DNA of 64,000 bases from Bordetella flabilis (GTDB lineage: Bacteria > Pseudomonadota > Gammaproteobacteria > Burkholderiales > Burkholderiaceae_B), in NCBI RefSeq assembly GCF_001676725.1, contig NZ_CP016172.1, positions 3,534,001-3,598,000 on the forward strand, written 5' to 3'. Both the position numbers and the translations under genes were made by a program. The notes below the pieces were generated by a model, which saw only the letters and a list, made by a program, of their open reading frames with translations, was not told where the DNA came from and made no database searches. Shown piece after piece: positions 7,197 to 17,037 of this stretch. Position 1 is the stretch's first letter. Each line of letters opens with the position of its first letter.

Positions 7197-9692
7197 ATGA
7201 GCAGAAAGACCGTACCCATCCTTGTCCGGGCCGAAACGCCGCACACCCACGTCCACCGCAGCGGGCACGACCATGGGTATCACCATGGGCATGACCACGG
7301 CCATGATCATCGACATGACCATGGAATCGGCCATGGCCATCACCAAGGGGACGGCGGCCATTGCTGCGGACATACGCACGCGAAGCAAACGGGGCCGCAT
7401 ACAGAGCCGCATACGGGGCCGGATGCAGGGCACGATGCGCGGCACGCCGCCGATGTGACCGCGCCGCGCAACGGGGCCGCCGCGGCCGCCTTGCCGCTGG
7501 AGCCGGGCACGGTGCTCACGCGCATACGGATCGCGCAGATGGACTGCCCCACCGAGGAAACGCTGCTGCGCAAGCGGCTGGGCAACGTGGCCGCGGTACG
7601 CGCGCTGGACTTCGACCTGATGGCCCGCGTGCTGTCCGTGGTCCACCAGCCGGAGGCGCTGGACGAGGTATTGGACGGCATCCGGGCGCTGGGCATGACG
7701 CCCGACGTGCTTGCCGCCACGCCGGACCGGGCAGGCCCGGCCAGCGCGCCGGCCGCGGCGGAACCTCCGCGCTGGAAGCTGCTCGCGCTGGCGGGCGTGC
7801 TGGCGGCGCTGGCCGAAGCGGCGCATTTCGCCGGCGCGGCCGACGTGGCCACGGCGGTACTGGCCCTCGGTTCCGTACTCGCATGCGGGCTGAACACCTA
7901 TCGCAAGGGCTGGATCGCCGTACGCAACGGCAATCTGAACATCAACGCCCTCATGAGCATCGCGGTTACCGGCGCCGCCATCATCGGCCAGTGGCCCGAA
8001 GCGGCCATGGTGATGTTCCTGTTCAATGTGGCCGAGCAGATCGAGGCCCGTTCGCTGGACCGTGCCCGCCATGCGGTGCGCGCCCTGCTCGACCTGGCGC
8101 CCCCGACCGCCACGCGCCGCCAGGCCGATGGAAGCTGGGCCGACGTGGCCGCCGCCGAACTCGCCGTGGGCGACATCGTCCGAGTGCGGCCGGGCGAGCG
8201 CATCGCCGCGGACGGCATCGTGACGTCCGGCCGCTCGTCGGTCGACCAGTCGGCCATCACCGGCGAATCGCTGCCGGCAGACAAAACCCCCGGCGACACT
8301 GTGTACGCCGCCACCGTGAACGCCCAGGGTTCGTTCGAATACCGCGTCAGCGCGGCGGCGCAGGATACGACGCTGGCGCGCATCATCCATGCGGTCGAAC
8401 AGGCGACGGCGCGGCGGGCGCCTATGCAGCGCTTCATCGACCGGTTCTCGCGCGTGTACACGCCGGCGGTAGTGGGCGTGGCGGTGCTCGCGGCCTGCGT
8501 GCCGCCATTGCTCTGGGCGCAGCCGTGGACCGAGGCGGTGTACCGCGCGCTCGCGCTGCTGATCATCGCCTGCCCCTGCGCCCTCGTGATCTCGACGCCG
8601 GTGACCGTCGTCAGCGCGCTGACGGCAGCGTCCCGGCGCGGCATCCTGATCAAGGGCGGGGTCTACCTGGAGAACGGCCGCAAGCTGCGCTGGCTGGCGC
8701 TGGACAAGACCGGCACCCTGACGCACGGCAGGCCGACCCTGACCGATTTGCAGCCGGTCGGCGGTGCCGCCGCCACGATGCCGGTCGATGAACGCGCACG
8801 CGCGCCCGGGGGCGGCGCGATGAAGGAAAACGAGGCGGCAACCTCCGGCACGGCGCGGGCCGCGCGCCTGGTCGCCAGCCTGGCGGCGCGCTCGGACCAT
8901 CCCGTGTCACGCGCCATCGCGGCGGGGCACGCAGGCGAATTGCACCTTGTCGACGACTTCGCCGCCCTGCCCGGCCGCGGCGTCACCGGCCGCATCGACG
9001 GCCGCCAGTACCACCTGGGCAATCGGCGCTTGATGGACGAACGCGGTGCTGCCACGCCGGCGCTGGTCCAGGCCCTCGACGCGCTGGAGGCGGAAGGCAA
9101 GACGGCGGTGGCGCTGTGCGATGAAAGCGGCGCCCTCGCCGTGGCGGCCGTGTCCGATACGGTACGTCCCGCCAGCCGCGCCGCCATCCAGGAACTGCAT
9201 GCGCTGGGAATCCGGACGCTGATGCTTAGCGGGGACAACACCGCCGCGGTGCGCACGGTCGCGGGCGAGCTGGGCATCGATGACGCACGCGGCGATCAGT
9301 TGCCGGAAGAGAAACTGGCCGCCCTCGAATCGCGCATGGGCGATGGACTCGTCGGCATGGTCGGTGACGGCATCAACGATGCGCCGGCGCTGGCGCGCGC
9401 CGACATCGGCTTCGCGATGGGCGCGGCCGGCACGGGCACCGCAATCGAGACGGCGGACGTGGCCCTGATGGACGACGACCTGCGCAAGATCGGCGACTTC
9501 GTCCGGCTGTCGCGCGCCACGCATGCGGTACTGGTGCAGAACATCGCGCTGGCGCTGGGCATCAAGGCCGTCTTCCTGGGTTTGGCCCTGGCCGGCATGG
9601 CCACCCTGTGGATGGCGGTCTTCGCCGATGTCGGCACCAGCCTGCTCGTCGTGGCCAACGGCATGCGGCTGTTGAAGAAGTCCCCGGCCTGA
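7197..9692 (+). CDS. cadA: Cd/Zn/Pb-exporting P1B-type ATPase
   Basis: An 831-residue inner-membrane metal pump. Residues 15-60 are a His/Asp/Gly-rich metal-binding tail. A degenerate HMA domain follows with MDCPTEE (C117) instead of CxxC. The catalytic core has TGES, the CPC site C459-P-C461, DKTGT (D503), SDHP and GDGINDAP. The final helices contain GIKAVF and FADVGTS, the Lys and Asp of the Zn/Cd/Pb subclass P1B-2, which excludes a copper pump. The start at 7197 is set by the promoter: the -10 ends at 7189, so an alternative ATG at 7188 would overlap it. No Shine-Dalgarno precedes 7197. The stop directly abuts the convergent MmgE/PrpD gene. Confidence 0.93.
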   Translation: MSRKTVPILVRAETPHTHVHRSGHDHGYHHGHDHGHDHRHDHGIGHGHHQGDGGHCCGHTHAKQTGPHTEPHTGPDAGHDARHAADVTAPRNGAAAAALPLEPGTVLTRIRIAQMDCPTEETLLRKRLGNVAAVRALDFDLMARVLSVVHQPEALDEVLDGIRALGMTPDVLAATPDRAGPASAPAAAEPPRWKLLALAGVLAALAEAAHFAGAADVATAVLALGSVLACGLNTYRKGWIAVRNGNLNINALMSIAVTGAAIIGQWPEAAMVMFLFNVAEQIEARSLDRARHAVRALLDLAPPTATRRQADGSWADVAAAELAVGDIVRVRPGERIAADGIVTSGRSSVDQSAITGESLPADKTPGDTVYAATVNAQGSFEYRVSAAAQDTTLARIIHAVEQATARRAPMQRFIDRFSRVYTPAVVGVAVLAACVPPLLWAQPWTEAVYRALALLIIACPCALVISTPVTVVSALTAASRRGILIKGGVYLENGRKLRWLALDKTGTLTHGRPTLTDLQPVGGAAATMPVDERARAPGGGAMKENEAATSGTARAARLVASLAARSDHPVSRAIAAGHAGELHLVDDFAALPGRGVTGRIDGRQYHLGNRRLMDERGAATPALVQALDALEAEGKTAVALCDESGALAVAAVSDTVRPASRAAIQELHALGIRTLMLSGDNTAAVRTVAGELGIDDARGDQLPEEKLAALESRMGDGLVGMVGDGINDAPALARADIGFAMGAAGTGTAIETADVALMDDDLRKIGDFVRLSRATHAVLVQNIALALGIKAVFLGLALAGMATLWMAVFADVGTSLLVVANGMRLLKKSPA

Positions 9693-11129
9693 TCACAGCA
9701 CGGCGGGCTCGAGGGCGATGACCTCGGCCTCGGCGAGCGCGGCGTTCAGCGGCGCGATCGAGCGCGCATCGAAGGCCCCGTTCGCCAGATCGAGGATACG
9801 ACGCGCCGCCGGTTCTCCCACCGCCGCGCTGCCCAGGGACAGGTACTTGCGCTCGATTTCCGCATGGGGCATGGGGTTCTCCGGCATGCCCAGCGAATAC
9901 TCGATACGTCGCGTCAGGCGCCTGCCGTCGCGCATTTCCAGCGTGACCCTGCCGCCGTAGATCGCCGGGTATGCACGGTCGATTTCCGGGTCTATTTCGA
10001 TGGCCACGCGCGCGGCCAGATCCACCACGTCCTCCTCGACGATGCGTTCAGGCGTGAACTGCTCCAGATAGGCCTGGCCGTCCGCCAGCGCGACGGCGAT
10101 GTTGTACTGCAGGCTCATCTGCGCATTCAGGACCGAGTCCGCACGGTAGGTAAACCCGGTCTGCGTGTTCACGACCGCGGGAATGCCCGCGACGATGCGC
10201 GCGACGTCGGCCGCTTCGACGGCATGCTCGCGCCGCAGCGCCAGAACGGCGTCCACGCAGGCGTGATTGCTGCCGCAGCAGGCGTACGGCTTGAAGCAGG
10301 TGGCGTCCGTATGCCAGCGCGACCCCAGGCCTTCGGTAATCATGCCGGGACGGGGATCGTCGGACATGCCGAAGAGAAAACCGCCGTCCTCGGCCTCCAG
10401 GATGTAGCGCGGGCCGGCGAAGCCGCGCGCGGCCAGCAACGCGGCCGCCACCCCTGCCTCGGCCGAGCGGCCCGGATGCATGCGCTTGCTCATCCCGCCG
10501 TCCGCGGTAAAGGCCCAAAGGCCGGCGGATTGCGTCCCGGCCAGGCCCAGGGCGCTGGCCGTGGTCTCGGCATCCAGGCCCAGGATGACGCTGGCGGCGG
10601 CCGCCGCAGCAAAGGTCCCCGTCGTGCCCGTCAGGTGCCAACCGCGCATGCGCGCGCGGCTGGGATTGGCGGCCTGGCTGACCCGGTTCATGGTTTCGTA
10701 GCCGGCCGCCATGGCCGTCATGACCGTCGGCCCGTCGGCGCCCTCGCGCTCCCCGAGCGCCAGCACGACGGGCAGCACGAGGGCGCCCGGGTGGATCTTG
10801 GCGCGGCTATGGTCGTCGAAGTCGAAACTGTGTATGGCGGTTCCTGCGGCCAGCACGCTGTTGCCCACGCTGACACGCGCCTGCCCGCCCCACAGGCCCG
10901 CTTCCGCCGGCCCGCCCCGATCGCGCGCGTAGTCGCGCATGATGCCGCCCCAGGGCGTGGCCAGGCCGTACAGCCCGCAGCCCAGGCCATCGACCAGCGC
11001 CTTGGCCAGCACGTCGCGCGTGGCGGCGGGGACCGAAGCGGGCCGCAGGTCGGCGATGAAGCTCGCCAGCGCCATCGTGATGCCGCGATGCTCGCGCGAC
11101 AAGCGCTTCCACGATTCCAGATCATCCAT
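9693..11129 (-). CDS. MmgE/PrpD family protein (copy 1)
   Basis: A 478-residue member of the family that includes 2-methylcitrate dehydratase, cis-aconitate decarboxylase and iminodisuccinate epimerase. It keeps the residues expected by comparison with cis-aconitate decarboxylase: the Asp pair D105/D106 (FDFDDHS), H113 (IHPGA), H165 (GWHLTGT), K215 (SKRMHPGRSAEAG) and a later FKPY lysine. It is therefore probably active, as a dehydratase, decarboxylase, racemase or hydrolase on a small polycarboxylic acid. AGGAGAG precedes the ATG. It is the last gene of a nine-gene minus-strand cluster with three paralogues; the exact substrate is unknown. Confidence 0.87.
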   Translation of the reverse strand: MDDLESWKRLSREHRGITMALASFIADLRPASVPAATRDVLAKALVDGLGCGLYGLATPWGGIMRDYARDRGGPAEAGLWGGQARVSVGNSVLAAGTAIHSFDFDDHSRAKIHPGALVLPVVLALGEREGADGPTVMTAMAAGYETMNRVSQAANPSRARMRGWHLTGTTGTFAAAAAASVILGLDAETTASALGLAGTQSAGLWAFTADGGMSKRMHPGRSAEAGVAAALLAARGFAGPRYILEAEDGGFLFGMSDDPRPGMITEGLGSRWHTDATCFKPYACCGSNHACVDAVLALRREHAVEAADVARIVAGIPAVVNTQTGFTYRADSVLNAQMSLQYNIAVALADGQAYLEQFTPERIVEEDVVDLAARVAIEIDPEIDRAYPAIYGGRVTLEMRDGRRLTRRIEYSLGMPENPMPHAEIERKYLSLGSAAVGEPAARRILDLANGAFDARSIAPLNAALAEAEVIALEPAVL

Positions 11130-11167
11130 GGGTCTCTCCTGTGATCAATGCCGGGGCCGCTCGCCCT

Positions 11168-12163
11168 TCAGTCCGCCTTGCCGCCGGAGGCCCGCGCCAC
11201 CTCGCCCCACCGCACCGTCTCGGATTTCATGAACGCGGCGAAGGCCTCGGGCGACGGCTGCACGAAGGGCTCGATGCCCAGCTTGGCCAGGCTGGCCTTG
11301 ACGTCCGGCGACTGCACCGTCTGCACCAGCGCCTGGTACAGCTTGTCGACGATGGGCTTGGGCGTCCTGGCGGGCGCCATGACGGCGAACCAGTTGAAGG
11401 CCAGCACCGTCGGCAAGCCGCCTTCAGCGGAGGTCGGCACGTCCTTCATGACGTCGGCACGATGGGTATTCGTCACGGCAATGGCGCGCAGCTTGCCCTC
11501 GGTCACCATGGCGTAGAGCGCGGGCAGGTCGACGATGATGCCGTCGACATGGCCGCCCACCGCATCGGTGATGGCCGGGCCGGCGCCTTTGTAGGGCACG
11601 TGCACGATACGGCCCTTCGAGGCGATTTTCAGCAGTTCGATGGCCAGGTGCGGCAAGCCGCCGTTGCCCGACGAGGAAAACGTCACCTCGCGCGTGCGGG
11701 ACAGCGCGACCAGCTCCTGCAGCGTCCTGGCCGGCACCTTGGGATTGAGCGCGATCAACTCGGGCGTCGCCGCCACGGTGGTGATGCCGACGAGGTCCTT
11801 GAGCGGGTCGAACGGCATGTTGCTGTAGGTGTGCGGGCTGATCGCCAGCGGACTGGCGCTGCCCAGCGTGATGGTGTAGCCGTCGGGCGCCGCACGCACG
11901 GTGTAATCGGTGCCGATGATCGCATTGGCGCCCGGCCGGTTGTCGACGACGACGCTGGTCCCCAGGATTTCGCCCAGCTTGGGCGCCAGCAGGCGCGCGA
12001 CGATATCGTTGGAACCGCCAGGCGGAAAGCCCACCACCATGTGGATCGGCCGCGAGGGGTAGCTGTCCTGTGCCCGCGCGGGCTGCGTCGAAACGGCCAG
12101 GACGGCCAGGCAGGCCAGCGCGGACAGGCCGCGCAGGGCCGAGGATTTGAACGTATGCAGCAT
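11168..12163 (-). CDS. Bug-family periplasmic substrate-binding protein (copy 1)
   Basis: A 331-residue secreted binding protein of the Bug/TctC family. A signal peptide (basic start, then LSALACLAVLAVSTQPARA) is followed by the family opening YPSRPIHMVVGFPPGGSNDIVAR and the ENRPGA-type motif (VVDNRPGANAIIGTDYT). Bug proteins bind carboxylates, amino acids or related small acids for tripartite tricarboxylate transporters. The start at 12163 is preferred over 12178 because GGAGA lies eight bases before it. No TctA/TctB membrane genes occur in the window. Its place between two PrpD genes suggests it captures the acid they process. Confidence 0.9.
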   Translation of the reverse strand: MLHTFKSSALRGLSALACLAVLAVSTQPARAQDSYPSRPIHMVVGFPPGGSNDIVARLLAPKLGEILGTSVVVDNRPGANAIIGTDYTVRAAPDGYTITLGSASPLAISPHTYSNMPFDPLKDLVGITTVAATPELIALNPKVPARTLQELVALSRTREVTFSSSGNGGLPHLAIELLKIASKGRIVHVPYKGAGPAITDAVGGHVDGIIVDLPALYAMVTEGKLRAIAVTNTHRADVMKDVPTSAEGGLPTVLAFNWFAVMAPARTPKPIVDKLYQALVQTVQSPDVKASLAKLGIEPFVQPSPEAFAAFMKSETVRWGEVARASGGKAD

Positions 12164-12276
12164 GTCAGTTGTCTCCATGGCGTTTTATGTTGTGTCCGTG
12201 CAGGCATTGTCCCGGTCGCCGCCGCATCCGCCCATCGTTGTGATGGCCGACATGCGGACCGGCGGCGCCCCGCCGT

Positions 12277-13653
12277 TCAGGCGGACCCGGCCCCGCCCTG
12301 CCCCTTCTGGGAGCCGCCGAGCAGGCGCATCAGTTCGCCGACATCGCCGCAGCGCTCGATGTCGGCCACCTGGTCGGCCACCTGGGCGGCGCGAGCGGCG
12401 CCCAGGACCGGTATGGCCAGGCTGTCGAACTTGGCGCGCAGTTCCTCGTCGGACATGGCGTTCTGGATGGACCCCTTGGGATAGTCGACCTGGGACCGGT
12501 ACGTACTGCCATCCTCCATTTCCATCGTCATGAGGCAGGACACCCCGCGCGGCAGGCTCTCGTCGACCGTGATCTCCACCATTTCGGACAGCTTCTTCAG
12601 CATGGGCTCCTTCAGCCGCGCGTTGTTGTACTGGGGAAAGAGCGCCTGGCCGTCGGTCAGCGCCACCGCGACCGAATACGGCAGGCTGACCTGCGCCTCG
12701 TGGTAGGTCGTCGGGTGGGCGTTCTGGTGGTACAGCGCCCAATCGGGATGGCGCGCCATGCGGATGCGCTTGATGCGGTCGAGGTCGGGCGCATGCTTGC
12801 GGCGGATATCGAGGGCGCAATCGATGGCGTTGTGGATCGGGCGGGCGCAGGAATACGGCTTGAACTCGATGTCCAGCACATAGGGCTGGTCCAGGTCCTT
12901 GACCAATTGGCTTGGATCGCTGCTGTCGGTGAAAGCCTTCAGGAATCCACGTTCGCCCTCGAAGATGGTGGCCGCGCCGGTAAAACCCAGCTGCGCCATC
13001 AGCGCCGCGGTCACGCCGTTGCGCGACGCGGGTCCGGGGTTGAAGCGCTTCTGCATGGAAGGCCCGTACATCTCCATCAGCCCGCCCGATTGCGCGCCCG
13101 CCAGGCCCAGGGCCGAGACGATCTGCTCGGCGGACAGGCCCAGCAGCCTGGCCGATGCGACGGTGGCGCCGAAGATGCCGCAGGTCGGCGTGGTGTGATA
13201 CCCGCGATTGCGCAGCGATACATTGGCGGCCTTGCTGACCCGCTCCATCGCCTCGCAGCCGGCGGCCAGCGCGGCCAGCAGCGCCTTGCCATTCGCCTTC
13301 ACGCGCTCGGCGGTGGCGAGCGCGGCCGAATAGACCGGCGGACTGAAGTGGAACAGCGCCAGCACGTCGATGTCGTCCAGTTCAACGCTGTGCGACGAAA
13401 TGGCGTTGGCGAAGGCGGCCTGCATGGCAGGCACGCGCGTGCCGTCGCCGATGAGCGTCGCTTCCGGGTAGCCGCCGCTCGACTGGGCGAAACGGCGGGC
13501 GATCTCGCCGCTGCCGGTCTGGCTGCCCGCCACGGCCACGCCCAGGTAGTCCAGCAGCAGGCGTTTGACGGCCGTGCGGCTGGCATCGGACAGCGTGGCC
13601 GCATCGAAGGAAGCGAAATGGTCTGCGAGTCGTTCGGATAAGGTCTGGGACAT
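12277..13653 (-). CDS. MmgE/PrpD family protein (copy 2)
   Basis: A 458-residue MmgE/PrpD protein. It has the Asp pair in SVELDDIDV, a conserved lysine in MQKRFNPGPASRNG, a His in GYHTTPTCG and EFKPYSCARPIH. The usual HPG motif of this family is changed to FHFSPPV, so the active-site surroundings differ from copies 1 and 3. The ATG at 13653 has GGAAA upstream; a TTG at 13674 would add seven residues. The C-terminus carries a Gly/Gln-rich tail (GGSQKGQGGAGSA). It is not a recent duplicate of its neighbours. Function within the family is undecided. Confidence 0.86.
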   Translation of the reverse strand: MSQTLSERLADHFASFDAATLSDASRTAVKRLLLDYLGVAVAGSQTGSGEIARRFAQSSGGYPEATLIGDGTRVPAMQAAFANAISSHSVELDDIDVLALFHFSPPVYSAALATAERVKANGKALLAALAAGCEAMERVSKAANVSLRNRGYHTTPTCGIFGATVASARLLGLSAEQIVSALGLAGAQSGGLMEMYGPSMQKRFNPGPASRNGVTAALMAQLGFTGAATIFEGERGFLKAFTDSSDPSQLVKDLDQPYVLDIEFKPYSCARPIHNAIDCALDIRRKHAPDLDRIKRIRMARHPDWALYHQNAHPTTYHEAQVSLPYSVAVALTDGQALFPQYNNARLKEPMLKKLSEMVEITVDESLPRGVSCLMTMEMEDGSTYRSQVDYPKGSIQNAMSDEELRAKFDSLAIPVLGAARAAQVADQVADIERCGDVGELMRLLGGSQKGQGGAGSA

Positions 13654-13737
13654 GATTTTCCGGTGAAGCGTCAAGGAAGGAATTCGATCGAAGTGCTGTT
13701 TGGAATCAGTGGTTGATCCGGGGCCGGCGGCTGGCTT

Positions 13738-15153
13738 TCAAGGCCGGGACGCGGCCGCTCGCGGGGCTGCCAGCAGGGCGATGAGCGGCGCGACGTCGTC
13801 CAGCGTGTCGAGCGAATCGCACAGCCGCACGACCGTATCGATGTCCCGCGGCGACAGGCAGGACTCGACCACATTGCGGAACTTGTATTCGACGTCCGCG
13901 GCGGACAGCGGATTCTCCGGACTGCCGCGCCGGTTCAGGATGCGGTGCTTGAAGGACCTTCCGTCCCGGGTGCGCAGCGCCACCGTGGCGGCGTGGCGAA
14001 AGGCCGGCCCCATCGCGTCGATCTCCGGATCCTCGTAGGCATGAATGCGCCCGATGAAATCCATCAGTTTGGGATCGGCCAGGCGATCCTCGCGATACTG
14101 GCTGACGAAGGCGACGCCGTCGTGGGCGATTACCGCCAGGCCGTAGTAGAGGTTCATCTGCGCCGCCGTCACGCCTTGCGCCTTGTAGTCCCAGGCGCAA
14201 TGCACGAAGGTCATGTGGCTCACCCCCACATCGACCGCCGCGATATCGTCCGGCGCCAGCCCGTGGGTTGTCATCAGATGCGTCAGCGCGTCCAGGGCGG
14301 AATGGATGCTGGTGACGCTGGCGTGCGGCTTGTAGCCAACCTTGGCCGTTTCCCACTCGCTGCCCAGGCCGTCGGTCAGCCGCGCCGGACGGGGCTCGTC
14401 CGAATACACGGCCAGGTAGCCGCCGTAGCTGGCTTCCAGGACATCGGTGATGCCGGTGAAACCCTTGCCCGCCAGCAGCGCGGAATACACGCCGCTTTGC
14501 GCGGCGCGGCCTGAATGGAAGCGCTTGACCATGGCCCCTTCCTGGGCCGCCATCAGGCCGCCCGCCTGCGATCCCACGATGCCGAGCGCGTGCTGCATGC
14601 GCGCCGCGTCCAGCCCCAGGCTCTTGCCGGCGCAGGCCGCGCCCACGAAGGCGCCCGACGTTCCCTGCGGGTGGAAGCCGCGGAAAAACAGGCTCATGGT
14701 CGCGGCATTGCCGACCCGTGTGCCGATCTCGTAGCCCGTGGCCATGGCCGTGATCAGGTCGCGGCCGCTCCACCGCCCGTCGCGTTCGGCGAACGCCAGC
14801 GCCACGGGCAAGGCGATCGAGCCCGGGTGAACGATCGATTCCTTATGGATGTCGTCCAGCTCGAAGGCGTGTCCGGCGGTCGCGTTGACCAGCACTGCGT
14901 CGGCCACGGAGGACTTGCGGCCCGTGCCGAACAAGGATGCCACCGGCGCGGCGCCCGCCTCGTCCACCATGGCCTGTACGTGCTGCGTCCACGGCAGCGT
15001 CGCGCCGAACAGGCAGCACCCTATGCTGTCCAGCGCGCTGGTCTTGATACGCGCCACCACCTCGGCGGGCAGGTCGTCGTAGCGGATGGAGGCGGCGAAA
15101 GCGGCCAGGTCCCGGGTTGCATCCGCCAGCAGCGGCGGCTTGGAACTGCTCAT
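13738..15153 (-). CDS. MmgE/PrpD family protein (copy 3)
   Basis: A 471-residue MmgE/PrpD protein with the full set of family motifs: HAFELDDIHKESIVHPGS (Asp pair and His), GFHPQGTSGAF, MVKRFHSGRAAQSG (Lys) and VGYKPHASVTSIH. It resembles copy 1 most closely in motif content. AGGAGA stands eight bases before the ATG. Copies 2 and 3 are 84 bases apart on the same strand, and a Bug gene lies 37 bases upstream. Two MmgE/PrpD genes in direct succession suggest either two consecutive steps or a heteromeric enzyme. Confidence 0.87.
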   Translation of the reverse strand: MSSSKPPLLADATRDLAAFAASIRYDDLPAEVVARIKTSALDSIGCCLFGATLPWTQHVQAMVDEAGAAPVASLFGTGRKSSVADAVLVNATAGHAFELDDIHKESIVHPGSIALPVALAFAERDGRWSGRDLITAMATGYEIGTRVGNAATMSLFFRGFHPQGTSGAFVGAACAGKSLGLDAARMQHALGIVGSQAGGLMAAQEGAMVKRFHSGRAAQSGVYSALLAGKGFTGITDVLEASYGGYLAVYSDEPRPARLTDGLGSEWETAKVGYKPHASVTSIHSALDALTHLMTTHGLAPDDIAAVDVGVSHMTFVHCAWDYKAQGVTAAQMNLYYGLAVIAHDGVAFVSQYREDRLADPKLMDFIGRIHAYEDPEIDAMGPAFRHAATVALRTRDGRSFKHRILNRRGSPENPLSAADVEYKFRNVVESCLSPRDIDTVVRLCDSLDTLDDVAPLIALLAAPRAAASRP

Positions 15154-15190
15154 GGAAAGATCTCCTGTGTTGCGCGAGGGCGCGGCCGCG

Positions 15191-16156
15191 CTACTCGATA
15201 TGGGTGCCGGAAGCCGCGATGGCCTTGGACCAACTGCTGGCCTGCGAGCTCAGGAAGGCCTGCGCCTGCTGCGGACCTTCGTTGATGATGCTGACCCCGG
15301 CGTTGCGCAGCCGCTCTTGCAGATCGGGCGCTTGCAGCGCCTGCGAGAACTTTTCGGCCAGCGTCTTGACGATGGGCGCGGGAAGCTTGGCCGGCCCCAG
15401 CAGCATGTACCAGGTCGAGACCGCATAGCCAGGCACCCCGGCTTCGGCCAGCGTCGGGATATCGGGTGCGATGGGCGATCGCTTGGCGCCGGTCTGGCCC
15501 AGCGCGCGCAGGCGGTTGTCGCGGATATACGGCAGGCTCTCGGAGATCGGCAGCATGGTGATGTCCACGCGCTTGCCCAGCATGTCGGCCATCGCGGCGC
15601 CGCCGCCCTTGTACGGCACATGCAGGTATTGCAGCCCGGACATCGATTTCAGGACCTCCGTGGCCAGGTGCGAGGAGCTGCCGTTGCCGGAGCTGGCGAA
15701 GCGGATGGCGTCCGGCTTCTGCTTGCTGGCCGCCACCAGTTCGGCCATCGTATGAATCGGCAGATCGGGCCGCACCATCAACACCAGCGGCGCCTCGCCC
15801 ACCAGCGCGATCGGCGTGAAGTCGCTGAGCTTGTATTCGACCTTGCGGTACAGGCTGGGATTGATGGCGATACCCGGCGTACTGAACAGCAGCGTATAGC
15901 CGTCGGCCGGCGCGGTCGCCGTGGCGTCGAACGCCAGGTTGCCGCCCGCGCCCGGCCGGTTTTCCACCACGAAGTTGAAGCCGGAGAGTTCGCTGACCTT
16001 CTGCGTGACCATGCGGGCGACGATGTCGGCGCTGCCGCCGGCCGGAAAGGCGACCAGCGTACGGATGGGCCGCGACGGATAAGTGTCTGCATGCGCGCCC
16101 GGCGCGATGGCGGCGGCCAGCAGGATGCCGGCGGCCAGCGTTCGTATCGATTTCAT
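15191..16156 (-). CDS. Bug-family periplasmic substrate-binding protein (copy 2)
   Basis: A 321-residue Bug/TctC-type binding protein. A clear signal peptide (MKSIRTLAAGILLAAAIAPG, cleaved after AHA) leads into TYPSRPIRTLVAFPAGGSADIVAR and VVENRPGAGGNLAFDA, and the SSGNGSSSHLATEV ligand-loop segment is present. AAGGAGAC precedes the ATG. It lies between a PrpD gene and the lactonase-like gene; the ligand cannot be read from sequence. Confidence 0.9.
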   Translation of the reverse strand: MKSIRTLAAGILLAAAIAPGAHADTYPSRPIRTLVAFPAGGSADIVARMVTQKVSELSGFNFVVENRPGAGGNLAFDATATAPADGYTLLFSTPGIAINPSLYRKVEYKLSDFTPIALVGEAPLVLMVRPDLPIHTMAELVAASKQKPDAIRFASSGNGSSSHLATEVLKSMSGLQYLHVPYKGGGAAMADMLGKRVDITMLPISESLPYIRDNRLRALGQTGAKRSPIAPDIPTLAEAGVPGYAVSTWYMLLGPAKLPAPIVKTLAEKFSQALQAPDLQERLRNAGVSIINEGPQQAQAFLSSQASSWSKAIAASGTHIE

Positions 16157-16176
16157 GGTTGTCTCCTTGCTTCTGG

Positions 16177-17037
16177 TTATGAGCCGCCGGTTCCGGACCC
16201 TGCCTCCCGCGGCTGCGATGGCGCCACGTCCAGCCGCACCGCGATGTCGCGCAGCTCGGGCGACACGGCGGGATAACGTTGCATGACGAGCGGATCGTGG
16301 CCGGGGACGATATGCGCCGGGCTATCGGCCAGCCGTTCCAGCGTGGCATAGCCCTCGACGGCCTGCCCGACATGGAACACGGTGGTGAACACGCGGCGCT
16401 TTTCGAAGTGCTCGTAGAAGTGGCTGGTATCCGAGGCCAGCACGACCCAGCCCCGGCGGGTATGCACGCGCACGCACTGCAGGCCGTGCGTATGGCCACC
16501 GATGTGATGCAGGCTCAGGCCCGGGGCAAGCTCGGCGTCGCCCGCGTGGAACACCACGCGGTCCTTGTAGACCATGCGCACCATCCCGGTGACCTCGTCG
16601 ACCTCGTAGCCGTGGTTGAACTGGCGATGGCGCATGTGGCGGCCGGTGGCGTAGGCCATTTCGGCGTCCTGCAGGTGAAAGCGCGCGGCCGCGAAGCTGT
16701 CGAACGTGCCGACATGGTCGTAATGCAGGTGCGTGATGATCACGTCGCGCACCTGGGCGGCTTCAACGCCCAGCATGGCCAGTCCCTCGGCCGGCGTACG
16801 CAGCAGCGTGCGCCCGCGCTTGCGCGCGACATCGGGGCCGAAACCGGTATCCACCACGTATTCGCGCCCGTCGCCGCGTACCAGCCAGACGTAATAGTCC
16901 ATGGGCATGGGCGCGTCGTGCGGATCGCCGCCCACGAAGTAGTTCTGGCGCCGCCCCTCGCGCGTGGCGTAGCGGATCGCGTAGACCTCGTAGTCGGGCA
17001 AGGAGGATGAAGAGTCAGGAGTTGTCAGCGGGCTCAT
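16177..17037 (-). CDS. Metallo-beta-lactamase-fold hydrolase, N-acyl homoserine lactonase-like
   Basis: A 286-residue metallo-beta-lactamase-fold protein. Two metals would be held by H103-x-H105-x-D107-H108 (THLHYDHVG), a histidine in HHIGGHTHGLQ, the bridging Asp in ASDTSHF and the final His in VPGHDP. This layout is that of the AttM/AiiA lactonase branch. In this operon a role in opening a lactone or hydrolysing a thioester of the catabolised compound seems at least as likely as quorum quenching. Its start overlaps the end of the upstream PrpD gene by 23 bases, so translation is probably coupled. It lacks a signal peptide and is expected in the cytoplasm. Confidence 0.85.
   Translation of the reverse strand: MSPLTTPDSSSSLPDYEVYAIRYATREGRRQNYFVGGDPHDAPMPMDYYVWLVRGDGREYVVDTGFGPDVARKRGRTLLRTPAEGLAMLGVEAAQVRDVIITHLHYDHVGTFDSFAAARFHLQDAEMAYATGRHMRHRQFNHGYEVDEVTGMVRMVYKDRVVFHAGDAELAPGLSLHHIGGHTHGLQCVRVHTRRGWVVLASDTSHFYEHFEKRRVFTTVFHVGQAVEGYATLERLADSPAHIVPGHDPLVMQRYPAVSPELRDIAVRLDVAPSQPREAGSGTGGS

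Noticed and set aside
12185..12820. Long frames antisense or shifted to the MmgE/PrpD genes
   Set aside because: They are Arg/Ala/Pro-rich shadow frames inside genes with clear family motifs in the other frame.
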